From positions 1-17,823 of the forward strand of contig CAMJRV010000012.1 of the NCBI GenBank assembly GCA_946408315.1: a DNA stretch of 17,823 bases, in the 5' to 3' direction. Positions 1 to 5,715 of this stretch are shown one piece after another. This DNA is from an uncultured Bacillota bacterium. GTDB taxonomy: Bacteria > Bacillota > Clostridia > Peptostreptococcales > Anaerovoracaceae. The position numbers and the translations under genes are program-made. The notes under the pieces were generated by a model, which saw nothing but the letters and a program-made list of their open reading frames with translations, was not told where the DNA came from and did not search any database. The stretch's first letter is position 1, and the number at the start of each line of letters is the position of its first letter.

Positions 1-577
1 GAATAATCTTAGAAATAAGAAAATGGCATTCAATATTTTCATGGGTTATGACCTGATGCAGAATGTTACTCTGACAGATGGCTTAAAACAAGTCGATCTG
101 CCCTCAAAATCATTGGAAAGCTCCATTAAAGATGCGCTTGCCAATCGAAACGAGATCAAAGGGGCCGAATTCTCTTTAAAATATGCGAAGCTGAATTTTG
201 ATATTTATAAGGACTATCCACAAAGCTCCGCCAGCTATCTCAAAACTCAACTCGGCATTATTCAAGCTGAAAAATCCGTCAAGGATACCTATGCCGGCAT
301 TGAGATGGATGTCAGGTCAAAATACATGGACATGCAGCAGAAATATGCCGCAATTAAAACTGGTGTAAAAACCGTAGAAAATGCAAAAGAAGGCCTGCGC
401 CTTACCCAACTGCAATATGATGCTGGAATGACGACGCTGACTGCCGTAAACGAGGCACAGATCGCCTACAACCAGAGTCAGGTTGCGCTGAGCAATAATA
501 TGCTGGATTATAACCTAGCGGTAGAAGCGTATCTCTATGCAAGTGGCGTCGGAACGAGTGCCTCTAGAATCAACTAA
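1..577 (+). CDS. TolC-like outer-membrane-efflux-family protein, 3' part
   Basis: The reading frame is open from the left edge of the window, so the start lies outside; the ATG at 23 is internal (residues NNLRNKK precede it in frame). What remains is the C-terminal half of a TolC-type protein: a GYDL turn typical of the end of the first half, then long amphipathic helices, then the family hallmark LQYDAGMTTLTAVNEAQ near residues 130-147 of the visible part. TolC proteins form export channels in diderm bacteria. Homologues with signal peptides also occur in Clostridia, where their function is unclear. A second TolC-like protein lies at 9980-11452 with the equivalent motif LQFDIGM. The gene ends 34 bp before a strong terminator. 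Family membership is fairly sure; a channel function is not. Confidence 0.75.
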   Translation, partial: NNLRNKKMAFNIFMGYDLMQNVTLTDGLKQVDLPSKSLESSIKDALANRNEIKGAEFSLKYAKLNFDIYKDYPQSSASYLKTQLGIIQAEKSVKDTYAGIEMDVRSKYMDMQQKYAAIKTGVKTVENAKEGLRLTQLQYDAGMTTLTAVNEAQIAYNQSQVALSNNMLDYNLAVEAYLYASGVGTSASRIN

Positions 578-611
578 CCAACGAATAATTTCTACCTATG
601 CTATAAATTAT

Positions 612-650
612 ATGGCGCCAATCATCTCATCGTGATTGGTGCCATTTTTT
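612..650 (+). terminator. Intrinsic terminator of the TolC-like gene
   Basis: A 13-bp stem (ATGGCGCCAATCA with TGATTGGTGCCAT, one G-T pair) with an 8-nt loop is followed directly by a run of Ts. It ends transcription of the TolC-like gene and abuts the left edge of the IS66 remnant. Confidence 0.9.
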
Positions 651-768
651 CGTAAACGGTAAACCAGCCGTACATGGAAGTCGGTTTTGAAATATGCGAT
701 ACTACTCCAAAGGACTCGAAAAACTTGTAACAGTTTTTCAAGTAATAATACAAGTTGGAGGCAGTGTC

Positions 769-1020
769 GTGAATGTTACAGATCTCAAAACTCAGATGCA
801 TATGAGGGAATGGGCAAAATTGATAGAGGCCTGCCAAGACAGCGGACTTAGCATCAAGCAATGGTGTCTGCAGAATAATCTGCCCGAATCTCAATATTAC
901 TACTATCTTAAAAAACTGCGTCTGGAGGCCTGTAAAGGCTTGCCTTCGGAAAAGCGGGACGAGCCACAATTCGCTCTCGTTCCAAACTCAAGTACAGTTT
1001 GGTCTCTGCTTCGGCGGTTT
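769..1020 (+). pseudogene. tnpA: IS66 accessory protein TnpA, truncated
   Basis: The likely start is GTG 769, with GGAGG at 757-761, 7 nt upstream. The first ~72 residues carry the IS66 TnpA helix-turn-helix signature: WAKLIEACQDSGLSIKQWC, followed by the YYYYLKKLR stretch and a PQFALVP tail. After about position 984 the frame leaves the homology and runs into unrelated residues that overlie TnpC-derived DNA in another frame, ending at 1128. The TnpA part may be nearly complete, but without TnpB and an intact TnpC it cannot support transposition. Assignment rests on recognition of the conserved motif. Confidence 0.75.
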
Positions 1021-1024
1021 CCAT

Positions 1025-1449
1025 GTGATGTATCAAAGATATGTCTATGCAATGCCCATCACACGTCAAGGAAAAGACTGGTGCTATCAGGGCGTCCAGG
1101 CGGGCAACGCTGGGCAACTGGGTTTTAAAGTCTGCCAAAGAGCATCTTTTCCCGCTTTATGACAGGCGGTACCAAACGGAATCGGCATGCAAAGTTCTTT
1201 TGGAGGCACACACTTTCGGTGGTTGGAATCTCCGAATGCACATAGAAGGTTCCAGTTTAGGTAAAGCGACCAATTATACTTGTAAATAACATGGCTGGCC
1301 CGTTAGGCTATCTTGCAGACGGTAGAGTCGAGCTTTCTACGAATCGGCTAAACTGCCTGCTATGGTCTAAGACCTTGCCGCCGGAATGTTATCTGAACCC
1401 AAAATCAGAAAGCGACAATTCAGAACAGTTGAAAAGATCTTCTATGTAA
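1025..1449 (+). pseudogene. tnpC: IS66 transposase TnpC, frameshifted and deleted
   Basis: Three separate frames carry TnpC-like pieces in order. MYQRYVYAMPITRQGKDW (from 1028) matches the 'iYqkYv-aiPlyRqekd' region. RATLGNWVLKSAKEHLFPLY (about 1095-1155) matches the 'sRaTlanWvi' region that follows it. SLGKATNYT (about 1252) and, after another frame change, GYLADGRVELSTNR (1306 on) match the 'LgkAi-Yt... leDGRielsNNraE' region near the C-terminus. The last frame then jumps to LLWSKTLPPECYLNPK and stops at 1449, which suggests a deletion of the usual segment between NNRAE and the C-terminal PW-LPEEC part. No intact catalytic domain remains. Confidence 0.75.
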
Positions 1450-1451
1450 CA

Positions 1452-1488
1452 AACTCTCAGGGAAATGAACGTCTCCCGGGAGTTTTTC
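1452..1488 (+). terminator. Possible intrinsic terminator after the IS66 remnant
   Basis: AACTC and GGGA pair with TCCC and GAGTT in an imperfect stem followed by TTTTTC. It lies directly after the TnpC stop codon on the plus strand and may belong to the element. Confidence 0.5.
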
Positions 1489-1493
1489 TTTAC

Positions 1494-1553
1494 CTATGCG
1501 CCCTCGCGTTAAGCTCTTACTCCGCATTAAGAGCTTACTAACATTTGGCATAG
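1494..1553. repeat. Two-tier symmetric inverted repeat
   Basis: CTATGC and AAGCTCTTA are mirrored by TAAGAGCTT and GCATAG. The inner arms (1511-1519 and 1528-1536) are separated by 8 bp, and each outer arm lies about 11 bp from its inner arm. It sits between the IS66 remnant and the terminator of gene A. Its function is unknown; it could be a leftover end of the element or a protein-binding dyad. Confidence 0.5.
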
Positions 1554-1559
1554 AGTTAC

Positions 1560-1589
1560 AAAACGAGAGGCGGATTTCTCCGCCTCTCG
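1560..1589 (-). terminator. Intrinsic terminator of the SLH surface protein gene A
   Basis: A perfect 11-bp stem (CGAGAGGCGGA with TCCGCCTCTCG, loop of 4) on the minus strand is followed by TTTTG. It lies 38 bp beyond the stop codon of the gene at 1628-4072, as expected for a highly transcribed surface-layer gene. Confidence 0.85.
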
Positions 1590-1627
1590 AAAAGTTAGAC
1601 TTTATTCAATTTGAGCTGATACTAAGC

Positions 1628-4072
1628 TTACCACTTTGTTACGACGATAGCTACTTCGTAGCCAGGATCGTCACTGCCAGTCTCTGTATCATAGAGATAG
1701 ATGCTGTTACCTTCCGTGATGGAAGCAGCGTCGGACAGTGCATAGTAGTCTACCTCGCCATCTCTGTCGATGACTGCTCTATATACGACAGGTTCCTTAG
1801 CCAATGCTACAGTGTTACCATTGCTGAGAACCAATGTCAAGCCGTCGTTCTTGATCGCAGATACGGTAACATTCTTGCCACCATATACAGTTTGTGGATT
1901 GTAGCTCTTGATCGTTCCATCAGCCTTCACGTCGATCTTGTAAAGTGCAGGTACAGAGGAAACAGTCCAGCTATAGTTATCATCGGACAGCTTATCAAGC
2001 TTCGCGCCGTTTGCATATCCAGTCAACTGCAGAACCTTATCCTTATCGGCATTGGTAACCTTTGCAATTCCGTCAACAACAGCATAAACGTCATCCTGCG
2101 ACTTGTTGGTGTAAGCCTTGTGAACGTTCAGAGCGACTACTTCGTTCTTGCTGTTCAGTCTGTAGTATACGTATCCAAGCTGATCTCCAGTTTCAACATT
2201 GCCAATCTTAGTTGCAACATCAATGTCAGTAACAACACCAGAAGTGGAGGTTCCAACATAACCGAATACGACTGCATCGGACTTGACGCTGTACTTACCG
2301 TTGGAAGTAACCAGCAGAGTAGCGGTTTCCAACTTAGTTGCAGTGGAAGTGTAGTTATTATTGACATCCGCACTGCTCATAGCGCCATCCTTGTTCAAGC
2401 TGTATCCGACGATCTTCTTTAACTCGATTGCAGTTTGTGTAGCGCCACCGATTGAATCTTTAGCATCCGATTTCAGATTGATCCAAGCGGATTCGTCATC
2501 TCCAGTGTAGAACTTATACTCGTCTTTTACTGAACCATCAGTAAGCATGATAGCATACTTGTCGTTGCTGCCTGTCTTGTTGTCCAGCGCATAAACCTTG
2601 CCAGCAAAATCCAGATAGAATACGACTTCATCGCCTACTTCAGGTCTATCCGAAGTTGCACCCTTGGTCTTCGCAAATTTGTAGTCTTTTCCATCAACTG
2701 TGAATTTGTTGCTCTTGATCTTGGTAACTTCGCCAGTTACGACAGTCGTTCCAACTTCTACCTTGTTGATTTCTTTGCCATTTCCGCCCTTAGTGTAGAC
2801 GTATACGACATTGTTTTCTGCGATCTTGTCAAGAGAAGCAACTCCTGCAAGCTGGAAGCTGGTCTTATCGATGCTTCCATCTTTCAGCGTAGCGAAATCA
2901 TAGCTTAACAGTCTTTCTTCGCCGAGCTGATTGAGGTCACCTTTGGATACTTTCTTAGCTCCATCTTCCTTCCACTGGGAGATCGTATAGATTTCCTTGA
3001 TGGTCTTGCCGGAAACGTCACCGTTGATCGTTACGGAAGAGCCGGAGGCGATCGTAACATCAGATCCTACATGGTAGCCGGTCTTAGCTTCGCCATTCAG
3101 CATAAAGGAGTCAGAGAATAATCCTGCTTTGATTGTGTAGTCAACATCGTCATCGCCCTTGAACTTTGAAGAACTCGTCAAACCGTTGATCGTACCATCG
3201 GTCTTTACAGTGACATCGTCATCAAATTCGCCCTTGATCGCTGTGGATTCTTCGGAAGCGATAGCAAGAATTCTGTAAGGCTTATCCTTTTCAGTGTAAA
3301 CCGTTACCATCTTACCAACGTAAGGAGTAAGGTTGATCAGAGTTTCTTCGTCGCCCTGAATGATCTTTACTTCAGCTTTTGCGTTCAGACCGGTAGTCAG
3401 AAGATTTACGATCTTGTAATCCGCTTCGTCTTTAAAGCTTCTGTCGGAGAGAACTTTCGTAGTTCCGTCAGCGGAAACTTCTACTTTGTCAACGGTCAGA
3501 GCGTTGTAGATGATCTGTGCAGCATTTGCTCTTGTAACGCCTGTAGCAGTGGCAACATCCTTATAAAGGTTGTTGTTCTGAGCCAGGGATACATAGTTTG
3601 CAGGCCATACGCCTACCAGAGCTGCGGAGTTATTGGTATAACCAATCGCTCTCAGAACCATCGTAATCGCTTCGTTTGCGGAAACAGTTCTGCCAGGCAT
3701 TACGTTGCCAGCGCCGTCACCGACGAGGATGCCCTTGGACTGACAGAATGCGAGGTAAGGAACTGCCCAGCCATATCCAGCGGTATCTTTAAACGTCGAG
3801 GTTTTGTAACCGGCAAGGGCACTTTCCGGAATAGCAAGTGCTCTTGTGATCATAGCAGCAAACTGTGCTCTAGTTACCTGCTGATCAGGAGCAAATGTTC
3901 CGTCTCCCATACCGTCAATGATTTTCAGGTTAAAATTAACCGTGATTGCTTCTTCGTTCGCATTGCCGGCGATGTCGCTCAGGCTGGCCTGAGCTTCGTT
4001 AGCAGCGAATGCCATTGAGAAGCTTCCCAGTACCAGTGATAACACCAGTACAAATGAAAGTACTTTCCTCAT
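1628..4072 (-). CDS. SLH-domain surface (S-layer-like) protein, 'gene A'
   Basis: An 814-residue exported protein. The start ATG at 4072 follows AAAGGAGG with a 7-nt spacer. Residues 1-23 are a signal peptide (MRKVLSFVLVLSLVLGSF, then AFA). Three SLH motifs follow: residues 32-80 (GDGTFAPDQQVTRAQFAAM), about 94-145 (ending in NEAITMVLRAIGY), and about 155-195 (WPANY, VTRANAAQIIYNAL). SLH domains bind pyruvylated secondary wall polysaccharide and hold the protein on the cell wall. Residues 200-814 are a long beta-rich, Thr/Asp/Lys-rich region that I cannot assign; it ends in VAIVVTKW, similar to the VIVVTK end of the SLH protein at 13259-14671. Two promoters, a long leader hairpin and a strong terminator suggest high expression. 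Its leader and signal-peptide DNA are repeated inverted in front of gene B. It is probably a main S-layer or S-layer-like protein. Confidence 0.9.
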   Translation of the reverse strand: MRKVLSFVLVLSLVLGSFSMAFAANEAQASLSDIAGNANEEAITVNFNLKIIDGMGDGTFAPDQQVTRAQFAAMITRALAIPESALAGYKTSTFKDTAGYGWAVPYLAFCQSKGILVGDGAGNVMPGRTVSANEAITMVLRAIGYTNNSAALVGVWPANYVSLAQNNNLYKDVATATGVTRANAAQIIYNALTVDKVEVSADGTTKVLSDRSFKDEADYKIVNLLTTGLNAKAEVKIIQGDEETLINLTPYVGKMVTVYTEKDKPYRILAIASEESTAIKGEFDDDVTVKTDGTINGLTSSSKFKGDDDVDYTIKAGLFSDSFMLNGEAKTGYHVGSDVTIASGSSVTINGDVSGKTIKEIYTISQWKEDGAKKVSKGDLNQLGEERLLSYDFATLKDGSIDKTSFQLAGVASLDKIAENNVVYVYTKGGNGKEINKVEVGTTVVTGEVTKIKSNKFTVDGKDYKFAKTKGATSDRPEVGDEVVFYLDFAGKVYALDNKTGSNDKYAIMLTDGSVKDEYKFYTGDDESAWINLKSDAKDSIGGATQTAIELKKIVGYSLNKDGAMSSADVNNNYTSTATKLETATLLVTSNGKYSVKSDAVVFGYVGTSTSGVVTDIDVATKIGNVETGDQLGYVYYRLNSKNEVVALNVHKAYTNKSQDDVYAVVDGIAKVTNADKDKVLQLTGYANGAKLDKLSDDNYSWTVSSVPALYKIDVKADGTIKSYNPQTVYGGKNVTVSAIKNDGLTLVLSNGNTVALAKEPVVYRAVIDRDGEVDYYALSDAASITEGNSIYLYDTETGSDDPGYEVAIVVTKW

Positions 4073-4174
4073 TAAAATTCCTCCTTTAAGGTATTTCTCT
4101 TCGAAGGGGAGTTTTTTTTGGTTTTTTGCTCAAATCATCCTCCCCTTCTGAAGATAATTTGACATTTTCTATAG
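4004..4174 (-). repeat. Left inverted repeat of the putative invertible cassette
   Basis: Read on the minus strand this stretch matches the plus-strand stretch 6707-6879. The best block, 4043-4097 against 6786-6840, is 55 bp with one mismatch and covers the end of the leader, the Shine-Dalgarno, the ATG and the first ten codons. An outer block, 4150-4174 against 6707-6731, is 25 bp with one mismatch. The rest of the signal-peptide DNA (4004-4042) matches 31 of 39 positions. Between the two strong blocks the sequence diverges but keeps the same hairpin. The two copies face each other across the recombinase genes. Confidence 0.9.
4098..4154 (-). promoter_or_regulatory. Leader hairpin upstream of gene A ribosome binding site
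   Basis: On the minus strand, TCTTC plus GAAGGGGAG pair with CTCCCCTTC plus GAAGA. This gives a 14-bp stem with one bulged A and a 28-nt A-rich loop. The hairpin ends about 10 nt before the Shine-Dalgarno sequence. The copy in front of gene B (6727-6787) keeps the stem although its loop has changed. It is not followed by a T run, so it is not a terminator. An mRNA-stabilising or translation-control role is plausible. Confidence 0.7.
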
Positions 4175-4215
4175 AAATGCGGGTTGCTTATCCACCGCAT
4201 ATTCTATCACAATGA

Positions 4216-4244
4216 ATTATACCTTTTGCCTAAGTGGCAGTCAA
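4216..4244 (-). promoter_or_regulatory. Sigma-A promoter (proximal) of gene A
   Basis: On the minus strand, TTGACT (4239-4244) and TATAAT (4216-4221) are separated by exactly 17 bp, giving 5/6 and 6/6 consensus matches. The predicted start near 4209 leaves a leader of about 137 nt. The promoter lies inside the inverted repeats, so it would face gene B after inversion. Confidence 0.85.
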
Positions 4245-4258
4245 CATCAAGTTTTGAA

Positions 4259-4275
4259 TGTAACCAAATTGTAAT
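4259..4275 (+). promoter_or_regulatory. Direct-repeat motif TGTAA-N6-TGTAAT, copy 1
   Basis: TGTAA, six bases, then TGTAAT on the plus strand, 15 bp upstream of the -35 box of the proximal gene A promoter. The same motif recurs in the opposite orientation at 4357-4373 and 15585-15601. The 11-bp period of half-sites is what tandem-binding response regulators of the OmpR/PhoB type use; the regulator here is unknown. Confidence 0.5.
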
Positions 4276-4329
4276 ACATCCGGGGCCTTGCCCCCATTCG
4301 CCTTTCTTTTGATCCTAAGGTACGTAATT

Positions 4330-4357
4330 ATTATATCAAATGTCACGGCAAAGTCCA
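4330..4357 (-). promoter_or_regulatory. Extended -10 promoter (distal) of gene A
   Basis: On the minus strand TGATATAAT is an extended -10 (TGnTATAAT, hexamer at 4330-4335) with a poor -35, TGGACT, 16 bp upstream (4352-4357). The surrounding 46 bp (4328-4373) match the region upstream of the SLH gene at 15499 (15556-15601) at 34 positions without gaps. This conservation supports a real shared promoter and operator unit. Confidence 0.65.
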
Positions 4358-4373
4358 TTACAGACATGTTACA
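4357..4373 (-). promoter_or_regulatory. Direct-repeat motif TGTAA-N6-TGTAAT, copy 2
   Basis: Minus-strand copy of the motif, overlapping the upstream edge of the distal gene A promoter. Its placement relative to the extended -10 is the same as in the copy at 15585-15601, which suggests a transcription-factor site for surface-layer genes. Confidence 0.55.
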
Positions 4374-4390
4374 GGATTGTTAACAATCCT
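4373..4390. promoter_or_regulatory. 18-bp perfect palindrome between divergent promoters
   Basis: AGGATTGTTAACAATCCT is fully self-complementary. It lies between the leftward gene A promoters and the rightward recombinase promoter (4423-4451), about 33 bp upstream of the latter's -35. Candidate operator or accessory recombination site. It is not followed by a T run on the plus strand, which argues against a terminator. Confidence 0.55.
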
Positions 4391-4422
4391 CGCATATTGA
4401 ACCCGAGGGTAAATAAATCTCC

Positions 4423-4451
4423 TTGAAATAGTAAAAACACGGGAGTATTAT
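4423..4451 (+). promoter_or_regulatory. Sigma-A promoter of the recombinase genes
   Basis: TTGAAA (4423-4428), a 17-bp spacer, then TATTAT (4446-4451) give 5/6 matches in the -10 and 4/6 in the -35. The predicted start near 4458 gives a leader of about 105 nt to the TTG start at 4564. Confidence 0.65.
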
Positions 4452-4563
4452 AGAAGCACTAAGTGTGTACCTTTGTGTATTCTTTCAACCAAACCACGAT
4501 CAAGAGGGCTATAGGCGAGATTATAACATCACAATATTCATAGCAGCAAGATGGAGGTTTCGT

Positions 4564-5589
4564 TTGAAAAAAATTGAGATTTATTTTAAAAGATTTATTG
4601 ACTACTGCAGAGTCCAGAAAAGATTGTCCCACGATACGGTAAAAGCATATGAGCTTGATTTAAAGATGTTTGCCGAATTTTTGTCGGGGCTTCCGGCCCC
4701 TATAATAATAGAAGACAGCTTAGGGGTAACCAAGCAGACCTTAGAAGAATATGCCCGTTATCTAAATGAGAACTTCGCAGTGAAAACCGTGCGGAGGCGG
4801 ATCGCATCTTTAAGATCCTTTTTTACCTATTTGGAATATCAGGAAATGAACGAGAATAATCCGTTTGACAGATTCCGTTTAAACGTCAAGGAGCCGTTTC
4901 GGCTGCCCCAGGTCATGTCTCTGGAAGATATAAAAGCGGTTTTGATTTCAGCCTATGGTGCCGCTCCGGCGCCTTTGCCCGGATCAGAATCAAGAAGCAA
5001 AGCGGTCAGGCGCGGCAAAGTAAATCCAAACTCAGAGGCATTCCTATGGGCAAGGGATGTTGCAATACTCGAATTACTTTTTGCCGGAGGGCTCAGGGTA
5101 AGCGAACTCTGCAAGTTAGAATTCGAAGACTTGAGCACGGATTATCACACAGTTAGAATTAACGGAAAGGGCAATAAAGAAAGAACCATTTATCTGGGGA
5201 ATGTCGAGGTGGTGGAGGCGCTGAACCGCTATCTGATGTTCAGAAAGGCCGTAGATGTTGATAGCCCTTCCATTTTTATTACGAAATTTCACAAGCCGTT
5301 GACGACCCAGGCGGTGAGAAACCTGGTGGAAAAGTATGCGAAGCTTGCAGGGATCAGCAAAAAAATCACACCACATGTTTTCCGGCACTCCTTTGCCTCT
5401 CTTCTGCTGGAAGAGGGAGTCGATATCAAATACATACAGGATTTTCTGGGGCACAGCTCCATATCTACGACGCAGATTTATCTGCATACAACGAGCAGTC
5501 AGAAGAGACTGATCCTGTCCACGAAGCATCCGAGACAGAAGCTGGTCTTGTCGGACATTGCGCAGACGGTTGATTTTTCTATCAAATAG
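4564..5589 (+). CDS. Tyrosine recombinase (XerC/D-like), first of tandem pair
   Basis: A 341-residue site-specific recombinase of the tyrosine integrase family. I chose TTG 4564 as the start because GGAGG (4553-4557) lies 6 nt upstream; the in-frame ATG at 4465 has no such site and would add 33 unrelated residues. Residues 1-110 form the SAM-like core-binding domain (FKRFIDYCRVQKRLSHDTVK). The catalytic domain has the full set: R178 (GGLRVSEL), K202 (GKGNKER), H271 and R274 (HVFRH), H297 (LGHSS) and Y306 (QIYLHT). A ~30-residue insert separates the two domains, as in its neighbour. The gene lies between inverted copies of a surface-protein leader, which suggests that it inverts the segment. 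It is unlikely to be the chromosomal XerC/D given this setting and the paralogue beside it. Confidence 0.92.
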   Translation: MKKIEIYFKRFIDYCRVQKRLSHDTVKAYELDLKMFAEFLSGLPAPIIIEDSLGVTKQTLEEYARYLNENFAVKTVRRRIASLRSFFTYLEYQEMNENNPFDRFRLNVKEPFRLPQVMSLEDIKAVLISAYGAAPAPLPGSESRSKAVRRGKVNPNSEAFLWARDVAILELLFAGGLRVSELCKLEFEDLSTDYHTVRINGKGNKERTIYLGNVEVVEALNRYLMFRKAVDVDSPSIFITKFHKPLTTQAVRNLVEKYAKLAGISKKITPHVFRHSFASLLLEEGVDIKYIQDFLGHSSISTTQIYLHTTSSQKRLILSTKHPRQKLVLSDIAQTVDFSIK

Positions 5590-5617
5590 GGATTCACCCG
5601 CAAATTACAGAAATAGA

Positions 5618-5656
5618 AGAAGGTTTCCTGAAATCAGGGAGCCTTCTGTATTTTTT
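5618..5656 (+). terminator. Intrinsic terminator between the two recombinases
   Basis: AGAAGGTTTCCTG pairs with CAGGGAGCCTTCT (13 bp including two G-U pairs, 4-nt loop), followed by GTATTTTTTG. It lies 28 bp after the first recombinase. It should reduce read-through into the second recombinase, for which I see no convincing separate promoter. Confidence 0.75.
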
Positions 5657-5715
5657 GTGCGGAAAAAGAAAACCTAGTGGAATAAAATGAAATGCTGTTT
5701 GAAAGGAGAAAGGAA

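Larger units (their letters stand above)
652..1449 (+). mobile_element. Decayed IS66-family insertion sequence
   Basis: Pieces of the IS66 accessory protein TnpA and of the transposase TnpC occur in the right order but in three different frames and with large deletions, so the element is dead. The left end may be the GTAAACGGTAAACC at 652, which begins with GTAA as IS66 ends commonly do. I could not find a matching inverted copy on the right, so the right boundary is set at the TnpC stop codon. TnpB and most of TnpC are missing. Confidence 0.75.

Noticed and set aside
1496..2422. A 308-codon plus-strand open frame opposite gene A
   Set aside because: It lies antisense to the well-supported SLH protein, begins in terminator hairpins without a ribosome binding site, and its translation has no recognisable domain; it is a shadow of codon bias.
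4098..4154. Leader hairpin as a terminator or attenuator
   Set aside because: No T run follows on the minus strand, and it lies directly before the Shine-Dalgarno of an apparently strongly expressed gene. I also recognise no known riboswitch class.
4281..4294. GGGGC-CTT-GCCCC small hairpin as terminator
   Set aside because: No T run directly after it on either strand, and it lies between the two minus-strand promoters of gene A.
4309..4337. Plus-strand promoter TTGATC-N17-TATATC for the recombinases
   Set aside because: Weaker in both boxes than TTGAAA-N17-TATTAT at 4423-4451; the A/T-rich box is better explained as the minus-strand extended -10 TGATATAAT.
4465..4563. N-terminal extension of the first recombinase from ATG 4465
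   Set aside because: No ribosome binding site, no family similarity, and it begins about where the promoter predicts the transcript start; TTG 4564 has GGAGG at 6 nt and matches the paralogue's start.
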